Of a DNA stretch of 64,000 nucleotides, positions 16,288-23,985 are shown in pieces. The DNA is taken from the NCBI GenBank assembly GCA_017502875.1, contig JAFVUF010000016.1, positions 1 to 64,000 of the forward strand. Direction: 5' to 3'. Position 1 is the first letter of the stretch; each line of letters opens with the position of its first letter. Both the position numbers and the translations under genes were made by a program. A model generated the notes under the pieces. It had not been told where the DNA came from. It saw only the letters and a list, made by a program, of their open reading frames with translations, and searched no databases. The DNA is from Clostridia bacterium (GTDB lineage: Bacteria; Bacillota; Clostridia; Oscillospirales; CAG-272).

Positions 16288-16471
16288 GTTTTTCTCCAAT
16301 ATACAAAAAATTTTAAATTCTGACATAATCACAAATATATTTCGAAAAACTAAAAAATATTCATAAAACATTACCAAAAAATATATAAATTTTTCCAAAA
16401 AATATTTTAAATTCTCACTTAAATATTAATAATTATACATTATAATAAATGCATAAGCAAATGAATTGAAG

Positions 16472-16518
16472 CTTGCCAAACCTCTGTGTTACCGTCTTCC
16501 CTGTGAAAATTCGGCAAG
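16472..16518 (+). promoter_or_regulatory. Leader stem upstream of spoVG
   Basis: CTTGCC (16472-16477) and GGCAAG (16513-16518) can close a 47-base hairpin in the spoVG leader. A TATAAT lies at 16441-16446, but with no good -35 box, and I could not find the sigma-H consensus that drives spoVG in Bacillus. Confidence 0.35.
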
Positions 16519-16552
16519 ATCACTGTGTTGCGAAAAAACTTGGAGGACGATT

Positions 16553-16873
16553 ATGCAGATCACAGACGTAAAAGTAAGAAAGCTGTTCAGCGACGCTGAA
16601 CCCATGAAAGCCATAGTCTCGGTTACCTTTGACGGTCAGCTTGCGCTTCACGATATAAAGGTGATTTACGCAAGGGAAAAGCTGTTTATAGTTATGCCCA
16701 GCAGAAAGAACCCCGACGGCAGCTACCGAGATATAGTACATCCCATAAACGCCGATTTCAGAGCGCAGCTTGAGGAGGCGGTTTTGAAGGCTTACGAGGA
16801 GGCTCTTGAAAACGAGGGTGAGGGTATTACGAATGATGAGAGTGCGGACGGGGCGGCGTATACTGACAACTGA
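16553..16873 (+). CDS. spoVG: SpoVG, septation/sporulation RNA- and DNA-binding regulator
   Basis: A small conserved regulator that binds nucleic acid and affects septation, sporulation and, in pathogens, capsule and virulence gene expression. The protein begins MQITDVKVRKL and contains KAIVSVTFDGQLALHDIKVI and FIVMPSRKNPDGSYRDIVHPI, the family core. The start at 16553 has TGGAGG seven bases upstream; the longer frame of 29 extra codons is leader. At 106 residues it has the usual acidic, variable tail after the core helix. It is followed by its own terminator, so it seems monocistronic. The long, structured leader (about 110 bases from the probable -10) is worth noting. Confidence 0.96.
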   Translation: MQITDVKVRKLFSDAEPMKAIVSVTFDGQLALHDIKVIYAREKLFIVMPSRKNPDGSYRDIVHPINADFRAQLEEAVLKAYEEALENEGEGITNDESADGAAYTDN

Positions 16874-16894
16874 TTTCGTAATTTAATATTAACA

Positions 16895-16930
16895 ACCGCG
16901 GTTGGCAATAAGCTTTCCGCGGTATTTTTA
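16895..16930 (+). terminator. Terminator of spoVG
   Basis: ACCGCGG (16895-16901) and CCGCGGT (16917-16923) pair, followed by ATTTTTATT. Confidence 0.78.
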
Positions 16931-16961
16931 TTGCAAAAAATGCAAATGCTGTGATTTTTAC

Positions 16962-16991
16962 GAATAAGAGTCTGAAAAACGGGCGAGAATA
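16962..16991 (+). promoter_or_regulatory. Sigma-F-type forespore promoter of spoIIQ
   Basis: GAATA (16962-16966) and GGCGAGAATA (16982-16991) are 15 bases apart. The -10 block fits the Bacillus sigma-F consensus GGNNANAHTR at every defined position; the -35 fits GHATA and differs from GYATA only at the second base. Bacillus spoIIQ is a sigma-F gene. Confidence 0.62.
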
Positions 16992-17056
16992 TGATTACTT
17001 GAAAACAAGAAACGCGATAGCGGACTGAGCTCCGCTTAGGTACAGGAGGTAATCAT

Positions 17057-17767
17057 ATGAATATTAACGTAAAACAGAAGCTTGCGGGAAAGTCGGCGTA
17101 TATAGCGCTGGCAATACTGCTTATTTCCATTCTGGTGTTTACTGTTGTGGCAATAATAGCTACAGTAAACGCGGAGGACGAGGAGACACTTCCGCCCGTG
17201 CTTGACGGCGAGCCGTCCGTTCCGGGAGGAGATACCGATGAGGGTGCGGACACTGAAACAGGCGGCGACGTCGAAGCCCCCGATACACCAAGTGTAATCG
17301 AGCCGCAGCCTGAGCCGGTTGTATACTGCGCTCCATGCGAGGGTGGCGTTCAAAAGGAGTACAGCGCTGACGCGCTTGTGTTCTCCCATACTATGAACGA
17401 CCACAGAGTTCACCTTGGTATAGATATAAGCGGAAACATCGGCGACCCCGTAAAGTCCTTTGGAAAGGGTGTTGTCGAAAAGATATACTACGATACCTAT
17501 ATGGGTAAAACAGTAGTTATCAACCACGGAAACGGTCTTAAATCCGTTTATATGAATCTTGCTGACAGTGTTGCCGACGGTATATCGGTTGGCACGCAGG
17601 TTGAAGCCGGTACGGTTATCGGCGCTATCGGAGAGACCGCTATGAACGAGTGCGCGGACAGTCCGCATCTGCATTTCGAGGTTGTGCTTGACGGTAGGAG
17701 AGTTGACCCGAGAAACCACGTTACGCTTCCCTCCTCAGCGGAAGGCGATTCGGCGTACGAGGGCTGA
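17057..17767 (+). CDS. spoIIQ: SpoIIQ-like forespore membrane protein with LytM/M23 domain
   Basis: One N-terminal helix (about 14-38), an acidic Pro/Gly/Thr linker (40-90) and a LytM domain (about 105-220). In Bacillus, SpoIIQ in the forespore membrane pairs with SpoIIIAH from the mother cell to form the channel that supports engulfment. The residues resembling SpoIIQ are FSHTMNDHRVHLGIDISG and the GxxVEKIYYD segment. Zinc ligands H119, D123 and H206 are present, with H204; but the second catalytic histidine of LytM, normally in a YxHL motif, is Asn167 (VYMNL). So it probably binds zinc without cutting peptidoglycan. The AGGAGGT ribosome binding site is excellent and a sigma-F-like promoter precedes it. 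A general M23 wall protein is the alternative. Confidence 0.8.
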   Translation: MNINVKQKLAGKSAYIALAILLISILVFTVVAIIATVNAEDEETLPPVLDGEPSVPGGDTDEGADTETGGDVEAPDTPSVIEPQPEPVVYCAPCEGGVQKEYSADALVFSHTMNDHRVHLGIDISGNIGDPVKSFGKGVVEKIYYDTYMGKTVVINHGNGLKSVYMNLADSVADGISVGTQVEAGTVIGAIGETAMNECADSPHLHFEVVLDGRRVDPRNHVTLPSSAEGDSAYEG

Positions 17768-17781
17768 GCAGTAATTAATTT

Positions 17782-17813
17782 AAACGGGCTGTCCATTTGA
17801 CAGCCCGTTTTTA
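17782..17813 (+). terminator. Terminator of spoIIQ
   Basis: AAACGGGCTGTC and GACAGCCCGTTT flank CATTT, with a short T-run; a 12-bp perfect stem. Confidence 0.88.
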
Positions 17814-17831
17814 AAATTAATAAAATGTCTA

Positions 17832-17860
17832 TTGAATTTTTCTGGCTTTCGGAGTATAAT
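17832..17860 (+). promoter_or_regulatory. Sigma-A promoter of the cytidylate-kinase-like gene
   Basis: TTGAAT (17832-17837) and TATAAT (17855-17860), 17-base spacer, 35 bases before the start codon. Confidence 0.8.
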
Positions 17861-17895
17861 ATTAATACGAAAACGAGAAACGGAGGTCATACATA

Positions 17896-18531
17896 ATGGA
17901 AAATTTTGTTATAACTATCGGCAGATACTGCGGAAGCGGTGGCTCTGTTGTTGCGAATATGCTTGCGGAGAAGCTTGGAATTGAGGTGTATGACCGTAAA
18001 ATCCTGTCCCTTGCCTCGAATGACAGCGGAATAAACGAGGAGACCTTTGAGCAGGCGGACGAGGACCTGCGCCGTTCTCTGCTTTACAAAGTATCGAGGA
18101 GTGCGTATGACGGAGAGCCTATCATCACCGCGGATGCTCGGGACAATGTCAGCGATACCGCAAACAGAAATTTATACAATTATCAGGAGAGGGTTATCAA
18201 GGGCTTGGCGGACAGCTCGTCCTGCGTTATAATCGGAAGATGCGCGGACTACATGCTCCGCGACCGCTACAACGTGCTGAGAGTGTTTATTTCCTCTACC
18301 CGTGAAAGCCGCGCCGAGCGTGAGAGTAAGCGAAGCAGAATTACTCTTTCCGAGGCGTTCCAAAAGGTTGATAAGATTGACAGAAAACGCTCGGATTACT
18401 ACCGCTTCTATACAGGACAGACGTGGGCTGACCCTGCTCAGTACGACCTGTGCCTTAATACCGACGTCTATACCTTTGAGCAGTGTGTTGATATGATAAT
18501 AGCCGCGCTTAAAGTCAAGCTCGGAGAATAA
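17896..18531 (+). CDS. Cytidylate-kinase-like family protein
   Basis: A P-loop nucleotide kinase relative common in Clostridia. It opens FVITIGRYCGSGGSVVANMLAEKLGIEVYDRKIL, where the loop GRYCGSGGS replaces the canonical GxxxxGKS lysine-serine pair with Gly-Ser, as in this family. FISSTRESRAERE and FYTGQTWADPAQYDLCLNT follow, the family's C-terminal substrate segments. It is 211 residues, near the usual length. GGAGG lies 11 bases before the start. It is flanked by its own promoter and terminator, so it is a single-gene unit. Real CMP kinase activity is uncertain; the true cmk is not in this window. Confidence 0.85.
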   Translation: MENFVITIGRYCGSGGSVVANMLAEKLGIEVYDRKILSLASNDSGINEETFEQADEDLRRSLLYKVSRSAYDGEPIITADARDNVSDTANRNLYNYQERVIKGLADSSSCVIIGRCADYMLRDRYNVLRVFISSTRESRAERESKRSRITLSEAFQKVDKIDRKRSDYYRFYTGQTWADPAQYDLCLNTDVYTFEQCVDMIIAALKVKLGE

Positions 18532-18543
18532 ATTTAAATAACT

Positions 18544-18579
18544 TAAAAAGCTCCACTGAGATTTCAGTGGAGCTTTTTT
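18544..18579. terminator. Bidirectional terminator between convergent genes
   Basis: AAAAAGCTCCACTGA and TCAGTGGAGCTTTTTT pair around a GATT loop. It serves the cytidylate-kinase-like gene and, on the minus strand, tcdA. Confidence 0.9.
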
Positions 18580-18618
18580 GGTATATTATAACTATTTGTA
18601 TGTTAAAATTAGCAAAAA

Positions 18619-19326
18619 TTATGATATTATCTTTTTTATAATATGCTCAGCGATTAGAAGTCCGGCTGCGCTGGGCATATAGCATATCGAGGCGGGGGAG
18701 CGCTCTCCGGTGCTTACGGGAGCTTCCTCGCTCCAAAGCGTGTCGAGCTGTTGTATCCCGGCATCTCTCAGCTGCTTTCGTACTGCTCTTGCGAGTCCGC
18801 AGGTATGAGTTTTAGATATATCGGATATTCTGTATTTTCCCGTATCCAGCTTGTTGCCGGCTCCCATAGCGGAGAAAACGTATTTTCCTCTATTCTTTGC
18901 CGAGGAGATTATCGCAACCTTTGCGCTTATGTTGTCGATTGCGTCGATAATTATATCCGCGCCGCTTTCGGAGATTACCGAGTCGGCGTTTTCCTTTGTT
19001 ACGAATACGTCCTTATACGTAACTGAACAGTCGGGATTAATATCCGTTACTCTTTTAGCGATGACCTCGGTCTTTTTTTGTCCGACAGTGCTTGTCAGCG
19101 CTATTATCTGCCTGTTAAGATTACTTTCGGAAACCGTGTCGCAGTCAACGAGATGAAGCCTGCCGACTCCGGCTCTCGCAAGCATTTCGCAGACATAACC
19201 GCCGACTCCGCCAAGTCCTATAATACAAACGCTTGAATTTATCAGCTTAAGGGTCTTTTCTTCGCCTATGAGTGTTATCTGTCTTTCAAGACGCTGGCGC
19301 AGGTTGTTCGGGATTTCAGTAAGCAT
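18619..19326 (-). CDS. tcdA: tRNA threonylcarbamoyladenosine dehydratase (TcdA/CsdL)
   Basis: An E1-like ATP-dependent enzyme that cyclises t6A37 of tRNA to ct6A. The ThiF-type fold shows CIIGLGGVGGYVCEMLARAGVG for the nucleotide, VDCDTVSESNLNRQ for the arginine-finger/aspartate block and IDAIDNISAKVAII. The segment THTCGLARAVRKQLRDAG, distinctive of TcdA within the ThiF group, carries the cysteine, and VSTGERSPASICYMPSAAGL near the end is also typical. No ubiquitin-like sulphur carrier is nearby, which argues against ThiF or MoeB. The length of 235 residues is normal. It lies 48 bases after the lipoprotein gene on the same strand. Confidence 0.93.
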   Translation of the reverse strand: MLTEIPNNLRQRLERQITLIGEEKTLKLINSSVCIIGLGGVGGYVCEMLARAGVGRLHLVDCDTVSESNLNRQIIALTSTVGQKKTEVIAKRVTDINPDCSVTYKDVFVTKENADSVISESGADIIIDAIDNISAKVAIISSAKNRGKYVFSAMGAGNKLDTGKYRISDISKTHTCGLARAVRKQLRDAGIQQLDTLWSEEAPVSTGERSPASICYMPSAAGLLIAEHIIKKIIS

Positions 19327-19374
19327 TGCAAACCTCTTAGCAATAAAAAACTTAAATTACACTATAAATAACAA

Positions 19375-20976
19375 TTATTTTGCATTAATGGTATTTATGG
19401 TATTTTCAAACGCGGACGGTTCAAGAACCGTAAGAGAAGCATCGGTTGAGTTAACAGTCATTGTGAATAATCCCTCGACTGTGATGAGACCGCTTAAATT
19501 TGCCACTCCGATAATGTTAGCCTTAAAATCCATAAGCTGCTTAATAATGCAGCCGTCGCTCTTGCGAACCGTTATTTCGATATTAAACTTGTCAACGGTA
19601 AGCGACTGATTATTTAGATTAGAGTTGTTTTGTGAATCGGAGAAGGTATCTAAGAGATAAGCGGCGTAGATTTTTGTCGAGGTTAGGTTGAAGTTAACCT
19701 TGTAAGTAATATCCGTTGCCGTTTCGCTCAGGATTTTTACGGAGGATATCTCGTCCTCGAAAATCTGTTCTGTGCTCAGGGTAGAGGATATAAGCTCATA
19801 CAGCTGCTCCTTAGAATATTTCGCTTCGGTATGATTTATGTCGTCTGAACGGGTATTGGTTGCGTGATCGTAGTAGCGGTAGCTGTAGCCTGACGGTGTC
19901 TGGAAGATACCGGTGGTGTTATGATTTTTGGAATCCTTTGAAAAATACTCGGTGTCAACACTTCCGTAATAGAGCTGTCCGTCCTTTAAGGCTGTGGTTA
20001 TATGGGCGTCGGCGTCGAAAACATATTCCTTTGAGGAGTCGCTGACCTTGATATATTTACTGTAATAGGCGTCTATTGCTGACTGACTGAAAAGAGTTTC
20101 GTAGCCTTTTAGGGTTATACATGAGAGCAGAGCTATGTTTTGAATATCGCTGTAAATTACTGACTTGTTACGGGCAGGAACGGTTACATTCTCGGTGCTG
20201 TCTACCGTATACGCGAAATCACCCTCATATGTTAGGGTAGCGCTCGGATTTGAGGCGGCGTAATATTCTACCGTGAAGGTAAGGTGCTTTTCGGCAAGTG
20301 AGCCGTCCTCTCCTATCAGCACGGTAAGCCTGACGTTATCGACTGAATACGTATACTCGGTATCGTCAAGTCCTGTGAAGGCTATTATTCCGTTTTTAAT
20401 GTAATCGTTTGGACCTTCGAAAATAATTTCCTTTTTTGAGCCGAACAGATTATAAACGGTAACGTCCGTAAAATTGCTCTCGCTCAGATAGCTTTTGTTT
20501 ACTGATATGGTTGAATATTCCGTATATGAAACAAACTCTGAGTCGTTCATGGGAGAACGGTATTTTTTGCCGAAGCGTTCGGTATATATGTATCCGTTAT
20601 CAAGGAAATGCTCCTCGGATACCTGATTTTCAAGCAGGGTATCGTTTTTTAGCGAGGTATAGGTGTTTTTTCTGTAGCCCATTGCCTCGGCGCTTCCTCT
20701 TGAAGTAAAGGCGAAAAGGTTTTCCGTTCCCAAACGGAAGTAATCTCCGTTAGGCGCATTCATTTCGATAAAGAAGGCGTAGGTGTACTGAATATCGCTT
20801 ATTGCATCGGTAAGAGCCTGAGCGTCTGCTATAAGCTTCGAGGCGCCTTGGTGGTCGGTATCCTTGTCCTTTGACACGTACCAATTATCATTCTGATTAA
20901 CGCAGGAAACAAAGGAAAGCATTGTGATGACGGCTAAAACAGCGCAAACAGTCCTTTTAAGTAGCTTTTTTATCAT
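19375..20976 (-). CDS. Lipoprotein of unknown function, 533 residues
   Basis: I do not recognise the family. The signal peptide (MIKKLLKRTVCAVLAVITMLSFVSC) ends in a lipobox with Cys25 the probable lipid anchor, so the product is held on the outer membrane face. The mature part is Tyr-, Ser- and Thr-rich, with many alternating strands and paired segments such as LTFTVEYYAASNPSATLTYEG and YKVNFNLTSTKIYAAYL, suggesting an all-beta or LolA/DUF-type sensor fold. No enzymatic motif stands out. It is a single gene upstream of tcdA, divergent from metA with about 200 bases between them. An AT-rich region precedes it, but no clear consensus promoter. Confidence 0.8.
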   Translation of the reverse strand: MIKKLLKRTVCAVLAVITMLSFVSCVNQNDNWYVSKDKDTDHQGASKLIADAQALTDAISDIQYTYAFFIEMNAPNGDYFRLGTENLFAFTSRGSAEAMGYRKNTYTSLKNDTLLENQVSEEHFLDNGYIYTERFGKKYRSPMNDSEFVSYTEYSTISVNKSYLSESNFTDVTVYNLFGSKKEIIFEGPNDYIKNGIIAFTGLDDTEYTYSVDNVRLTVLIGEDGSLAEKHLTFTVEYYAASNPSATLTYEGDFAYTVDSTENVTVPARNKSVIYSDIQNIALLSCITLKGYETLFSQSAIDAYYSKYIKVSDSSKEYVFDADAHITTALKDGQLYYGSVDTEYFSKDSKNHNTTGIFQTPSGYSYRYYDHATNTRSDDINHTEAKYSKEQLYELISSTLSTEQIFEDEISSVKILSETATDITYKVNFNLTSTKIYAAYLLDTFSDSQNNSNLNNQSLTVDKFNIEITVRKSDGCIIKQLMDFKANIIGVANLSGLITVEGLFTMTVNSTDASLTVLEPSAFENTINTINAK

Positions 20977-21101
20977 ATAAATATCTCACAATATAATTAA
21001 TTTACAAATATGATATCACACAAAAGGTAATAAATCAAGGAGATTTTGTTTTCAATAAGTGAACTATTTCATAAAACTGAAAAAAATTAAAGAATTCTCT
21101 A

Positions 21102-21130
21102 TTGCTATTTTTAACATTATAGGTTATAAT
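21102..21130 (+). promoter_or_regulatory. Sigma-A promoter of metA
   Basis: TTGCTA (21102-21107) and TATAAT (21125-21130), 17-base spacer. The leader of about 40 bases is too short for an S-box or other SAM riboswitch. Confidence 0.72.
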
Positions 21131-21178
21131 GTAATCTAATGAAGCTACGAAACTGAAAAAAGGAGGGTTAACGAGGAT

Positions 21179-22096
21179 ATGCCAATAAAAATTCCTGAGG
21201 GCTTACCCGCAAGGGAGATACTTGAAAGCGAAAATATATTCGTTATGAACGAGCTTCGCGCGGTTAAGCAGGACATCAGACCTCTTAAAATAGCTATACT
21301 TAATCTAATGCCCACAAAGATAGTTACCGAGACACAGCTTACTCGGTTGCTTTCCAATACGCCTCTTCAAATTGAGATAACCTTGCTTCAAACGGCGTCC
21401 CACGTTTCAAAGCATACGCCCGCGGAGCATATGTCAGCCTTTTACAAGTGCTTTGACGATGTTTGCGACCAGAAATTCGACGGTCTTATCATTACGGGAG
21501 CGCCCGTAGAGGAGTTGCCCTTTGAGGCAGTGGATTACTGGCCGGAGCTTTGCAGAGTGATGGAGTGGTCGAAAACTCATGTTTTCTCAACATTTCACAT
21601 ATGCTGGGCTGCTCAGGCGGCGCTGTACTATCATTATGGCGTTCCTAAGCGCAAGCTTGATAAAAAGCTTTTCGGTGTTTACGAGCATAACGTGCTTTCG
21701 CCCTCGCACCCGATACTCCGTGGATTTGACGAGACGTTTCTCGCGCCTCACTCAAGGCATACGGAGGTAAAGGTCGAGGATATCCGCTGCGAAAAACGGC
21801 TTGATATACTTGCGGAGTCTGACGAGGCGGGCGCGTTTATAATCGCCGCGAGGGACAGAAATATGTTTTTCGTCTCAGGCCACGCTGAATACGACTACGA
21901 TACACTTTCAAAGGAATATTTCAGAGACAAGGCAAAAGGCCTGCCTATTGACGTTCCTGAGAATTATTTTCCGTCGGACGACCCCGACCGTAAGCCGCCC
22001 AATAAATGGAGAGGACACGCGCATCTTCTTTTCTCAAACTGGCTCAACTATTTTGTATACCAGTTAACACCTTACGACGTTAATGAGATAAAATAA
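21179..22096 (+). CDS. metAA: Homoserine O-acetyltransferase (MetA family)
   Basis: MetA acylates homoserine to enter methionine synthesis. Catalytic residues are in register with the family: C142 in [10 protein letters not shown]235 and E237 in SGHAEYDY. Residue 111 is Glu (GAPVEEL); published work on Bacillus MetA shows Glu111 selects acetyl-CoA while Gly111, as in E. coli, selects succinyl-CoA, so acetyltransferase is predicted despite the traditional succinyl name. The 305-residue length is normal. AGGAGGG sits about 12 bases before the ATG. It has its own promoter; the next gene, a membrane protein, follows after 15 bases and may be cotranscribed. Confidence 0.95.
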   Translation: MPIKIPEGLPAREILESENIFVMNELRAVKQDIRPLKIAILNLMPTKIVTETQLTRLLSNTPLQIEITLLQTASHVSKHTPAEHMSAFYKCFDDVCDQKFDGLIITGAPVEELPFEAVDYWPELCRVMEWSKTHVFSTFHICWAAQAALYYHYGVPKRKLDKKLFGVYEHNVLSPSHPILRGFDETFLAPHSRHTEVKVEDIRCEKRLDILAESDEAGAFIIAARDRNMFFVSGHAEYDYDTLSKEYFRDKAKGLPIDVPENYFPSDDPDRKPPNKWRGHAHLLFSNWLNYFVYQLTPYDVNEIK

Positions 22097-22111
22097 AAGC
22101 AGGATTTATAT

Positions 22112-22867
22112 ATGAAAAAGGAAATGAGAAAGCCGACGTATTCGGAGATATATATGTATAAAAACCTGTTATGGCTTGCTTTTGCGGTGTTTATATTTAT
22201 GACCGTAGTAAATGAGCTTGTTATAAGGGTAGTATACGTTTATGCCGTTACTGACGCGGCTTACAGACCGTACGCGGTTATAATAAAAACGGTACGGGAG
22301 GCGCTTTCGGTGCTGTGTAACTACGTAGGTCTTGCGTTACTTTCGGTATGCGTAGCATATTTTGGCGATAACGCTAAGGGTGTTGTACGGACGGCATTTA
22401 TATCTAACGCAGTATACCTCGTTGCGTATTTTCTTGCGTACTATATTTCGACAGGCTATATGTTTGAGAGCCTTATTCTCAGTGTTTCTGAGGCTGCGAT
22501 AAACTGCGCCGTTATGCTTGCGATATGGATAATACTGCGGATATATACCTCGAAAAAAGAGTGCCATATGAATATAGAGCGTTATGTCTTTGGCTCTCCT
22601 ATGCTCAGGCACGTGTATACGGGCTGCTTTATAATTTCAGCGTCTGTATTCGGCGGAACGCAGCTGCTTCTGACGCTTGCGGATATGCTGAGAGATTTCC
22701 TTGACCCCGCTATCGGTACGCCGATAAATATTGAGGAAACGCTTTACTGGGTGCTTGAATACGCAGAGATAATACTGTACGCGGCGCTCGGCTTTGCGCT
22801 GATGGTAGTTATCGGTCTTTTCGCGCAACGTATTAAGGATAGCGGAAAGGTTAAATTTTCAAAATAA
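22112..22867 (+). CDS. Polytopic membrane protein of unknown function, 251 residues
   Basis: No family recognised. Six hydrophobic stretches look like membrane helices (about 18-42, 65-85, 91-112, 118-145, 168-190 and 215-240), with a basic, charged loop KKECHMNIERY between the fourth and fifth. There is no transport or catalytic motif. It starts 15 bases after metA with only a weak AGGA ribosome binding site and ends at a terminator, so it is probably the second gene of the metA transcript. A link to methionine is possible only through position. Codon use resembles its neighbours. Confidence 0.75.
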   Translation: MKKEMRKPTYSEIYMYKNLLWLAFAVFIFMTVVNELVIRVVYVYAVTDAAYRPYAVIIKTVREALSVLCNYVGLALLSVCVAYFGDNAKGVVRTAFISNAVYLVAYFLAYYISTGYMFESLILSVSEAAINCAVMLAIWIILRIYTSKKECHMNIERYVFGSPMLRHVYTGCFIISASVFGGTQLLLTLADMLRDFLDPAIGTPINIEETLYWVLEYAEIILYAALGFALMVVIGLFAQRIKDSGKVKFSK

Positions 22868-22873
22868 ACAAAG

Positions 22874-22908
22874 AAAGAGGAGCTTTTACTAAAACTCCTC
22901 TTTTTTTA
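22874..22908. terminator. Terminator after the metA-membrane protein unit
   Basis: AAAGAGGAG and CTCCTCTTT pair, extended by TTTTA/AAAA inner bases, followed by TTTTTTT. Confidence 0.85.
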
Positions 22909-22949
22909 TTGTTTCCTGTTGCGCCTAAATGCGACAGTCCTTTTACTTT

Positions 22950-23168
22950 TTACAATTTTTCTCTGCGGTAAATAAATACTATCATTACGGCTATTCCTGT
23001 TATAGGCAGTATAAAGTTTATAACTGTAAGTACATCTATCATAAGCTTTGGTGCGCTTTCAAAAAAGAAGAACGGAAATACGGAGAAGGCAAGAGAAAGT
23101 AACGCGGTTAAAGTTACGGCTATGCCGATTATAAGCGCGCATATTCTGTTTTTCTTATTAAAATGCAT
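22950..23168 (-). CDS. Small two-helix membrane protein, 72 residues
   Basis: A short frame free of overlap with other genes. It has two hydrophobic segments (about 9-35 and 46-66) around an acidic-poor loop, beginning MHFNKKNR and ending in YRREKL, positive on both ends, so both termini are probably cytoplasmic. AAGGGCGG lies eight bases upstream. I recognise no family. It is convergent with the metA unit and shares the terminator region at 22874-22908. Confidence 0.55.
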   Translation of the reverse strand: MHFNKKNRICALIIGIAVTLTALLSLAFSVFPFFFFESAPKLMIDVLTVINFILPITGIAVMIVFIYRREKL

Positions 23169-23393
23169 AGCCTCACCGCCCTTCTTAAAATTTAATTAAT
23201 CAAATTAGCTTTGAAAATTCTTTTTTAGTTAACTTATATTTATAATTTGATTTTATTTCTGTTAATATTTTAACATATTTTTTCGTATTTGTAAATAGTA
23301 AAATGTTTCATAAAAACACAAATATAACATCTGTATTTTGTTGAAATTACACAAATTTAACGTAAAAATTGAATATATCATTGAAGAAAAAAT
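23169..23393. other. AT-rich gap without a recognisable gene
   Basis: About 225 bases, strongly A+T rich, upstream of the small membrane gene. TATATT-like stretches could hold its promoter, but no spaced pair is convincing. I see no reading frame or RNA structure apart from the hairpin that follows. Confidence 0.6.
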
Positions 23394-23431
23394 AAAATGA
23401 ACCGATTTTAATGAAATCGGTTCATTTTTCT
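23394..23431. terminator. Strong bidirectional terminator
   Basis: AAAATGAACCGATTT (23394-23408) and its complement (23414-23428) form a 15-bp perfect stem with a TAATG loop, and T-rich tails on both strands. It ends the 23479-23931 gene on the minus strand. Confidence 0.88.
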
Positions 23432-23478
23432 AAAATATTAATTTTTTCAAATTTTTGTAAACTAAAACACAGCAAGGC

Positions 23479-23931
23479 TCATTCAAGATCAATTCTGAAC
23501 GTTGCGTAGCAGGTCTCTGTTCGAAGCACTATGCGAATGCTGTCCGCGGTAGTGCTTTTCGGCACTCTCCATTCCCATACCGTAGCGCCGTCAGCTACTG
23601 TCTTTGGCTCGAAAACAGAAGATGAGCTTTTCCCTGAGGCATAATAGGCGCTTATATCAATTACCGTACCGTCAGGGGCTGCCGCCTTAACGCAAGCGAC
23701 GCTTCCCTTTGACGTTTTTTCAGTAAAGCTTATAACCGTCATACCTTGACCGACGTAGCTTACGCCATTTTCTGTCCTTTGAGTAACTCCGTTTGGCGCC
23801 ACGGCGCTCAGAGAATAGAAATTATCGTGCTTGATGAGGGTTGGTAAGCAAAAAGCCGAAAGCAACAGAAAAAGCGAAAGCGATACCGCAAGCGCTACAA
23901 GGGCTCTTTCGTATTTAACATTATCATTCAT
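23479..23931 (-). CDS. Membrane-anchored secreted protein of unknown function, 150 residues
   Basis: One N-terminal helix (about 11-32) without a lipobox, followed by a 115-residue outside domain rich in Val, Ser, Thr and Ala with alternating strands; the end reads DSIRIVLRTETCYATFRIDLE. Two cysteines (in SVACVK and TETCYA) could form a disulphide. I recognise no family. It lies 54 bases downstream of the yhaN-like gene on the same strand and precedes a strong terminator, so it may be the last gene of the yhaO-yhaN transcript. Any link to DNA metabolism is unsupported. Confidence 0.7.
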   Translation of the reverse strand: MNDNVKYERALVALAVSLSLFLLLSAFCLPTLIKHDNFYSLSAVAPNGVTQRTENGVSYVGQGMTVISFTEKTSKGSVACVKAAAPDGTVIDISAYYASGKSSSSVFEPKTVADGATVWEWRVPKSTTADSIRIVLRTETCYATFRIDLE

Positions 23932-23985
23932 TGCGTTACGCCCTCTTTAAATTGCGATATAAAATTAAAACCTATACCGTTCATA

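Noticed and set aside
21000..21178. SAM (S-box) riboswitch before metA
   Set aside because: The promoter lies about 50 bases before the start codon and no S-box consensus or terminator is present.
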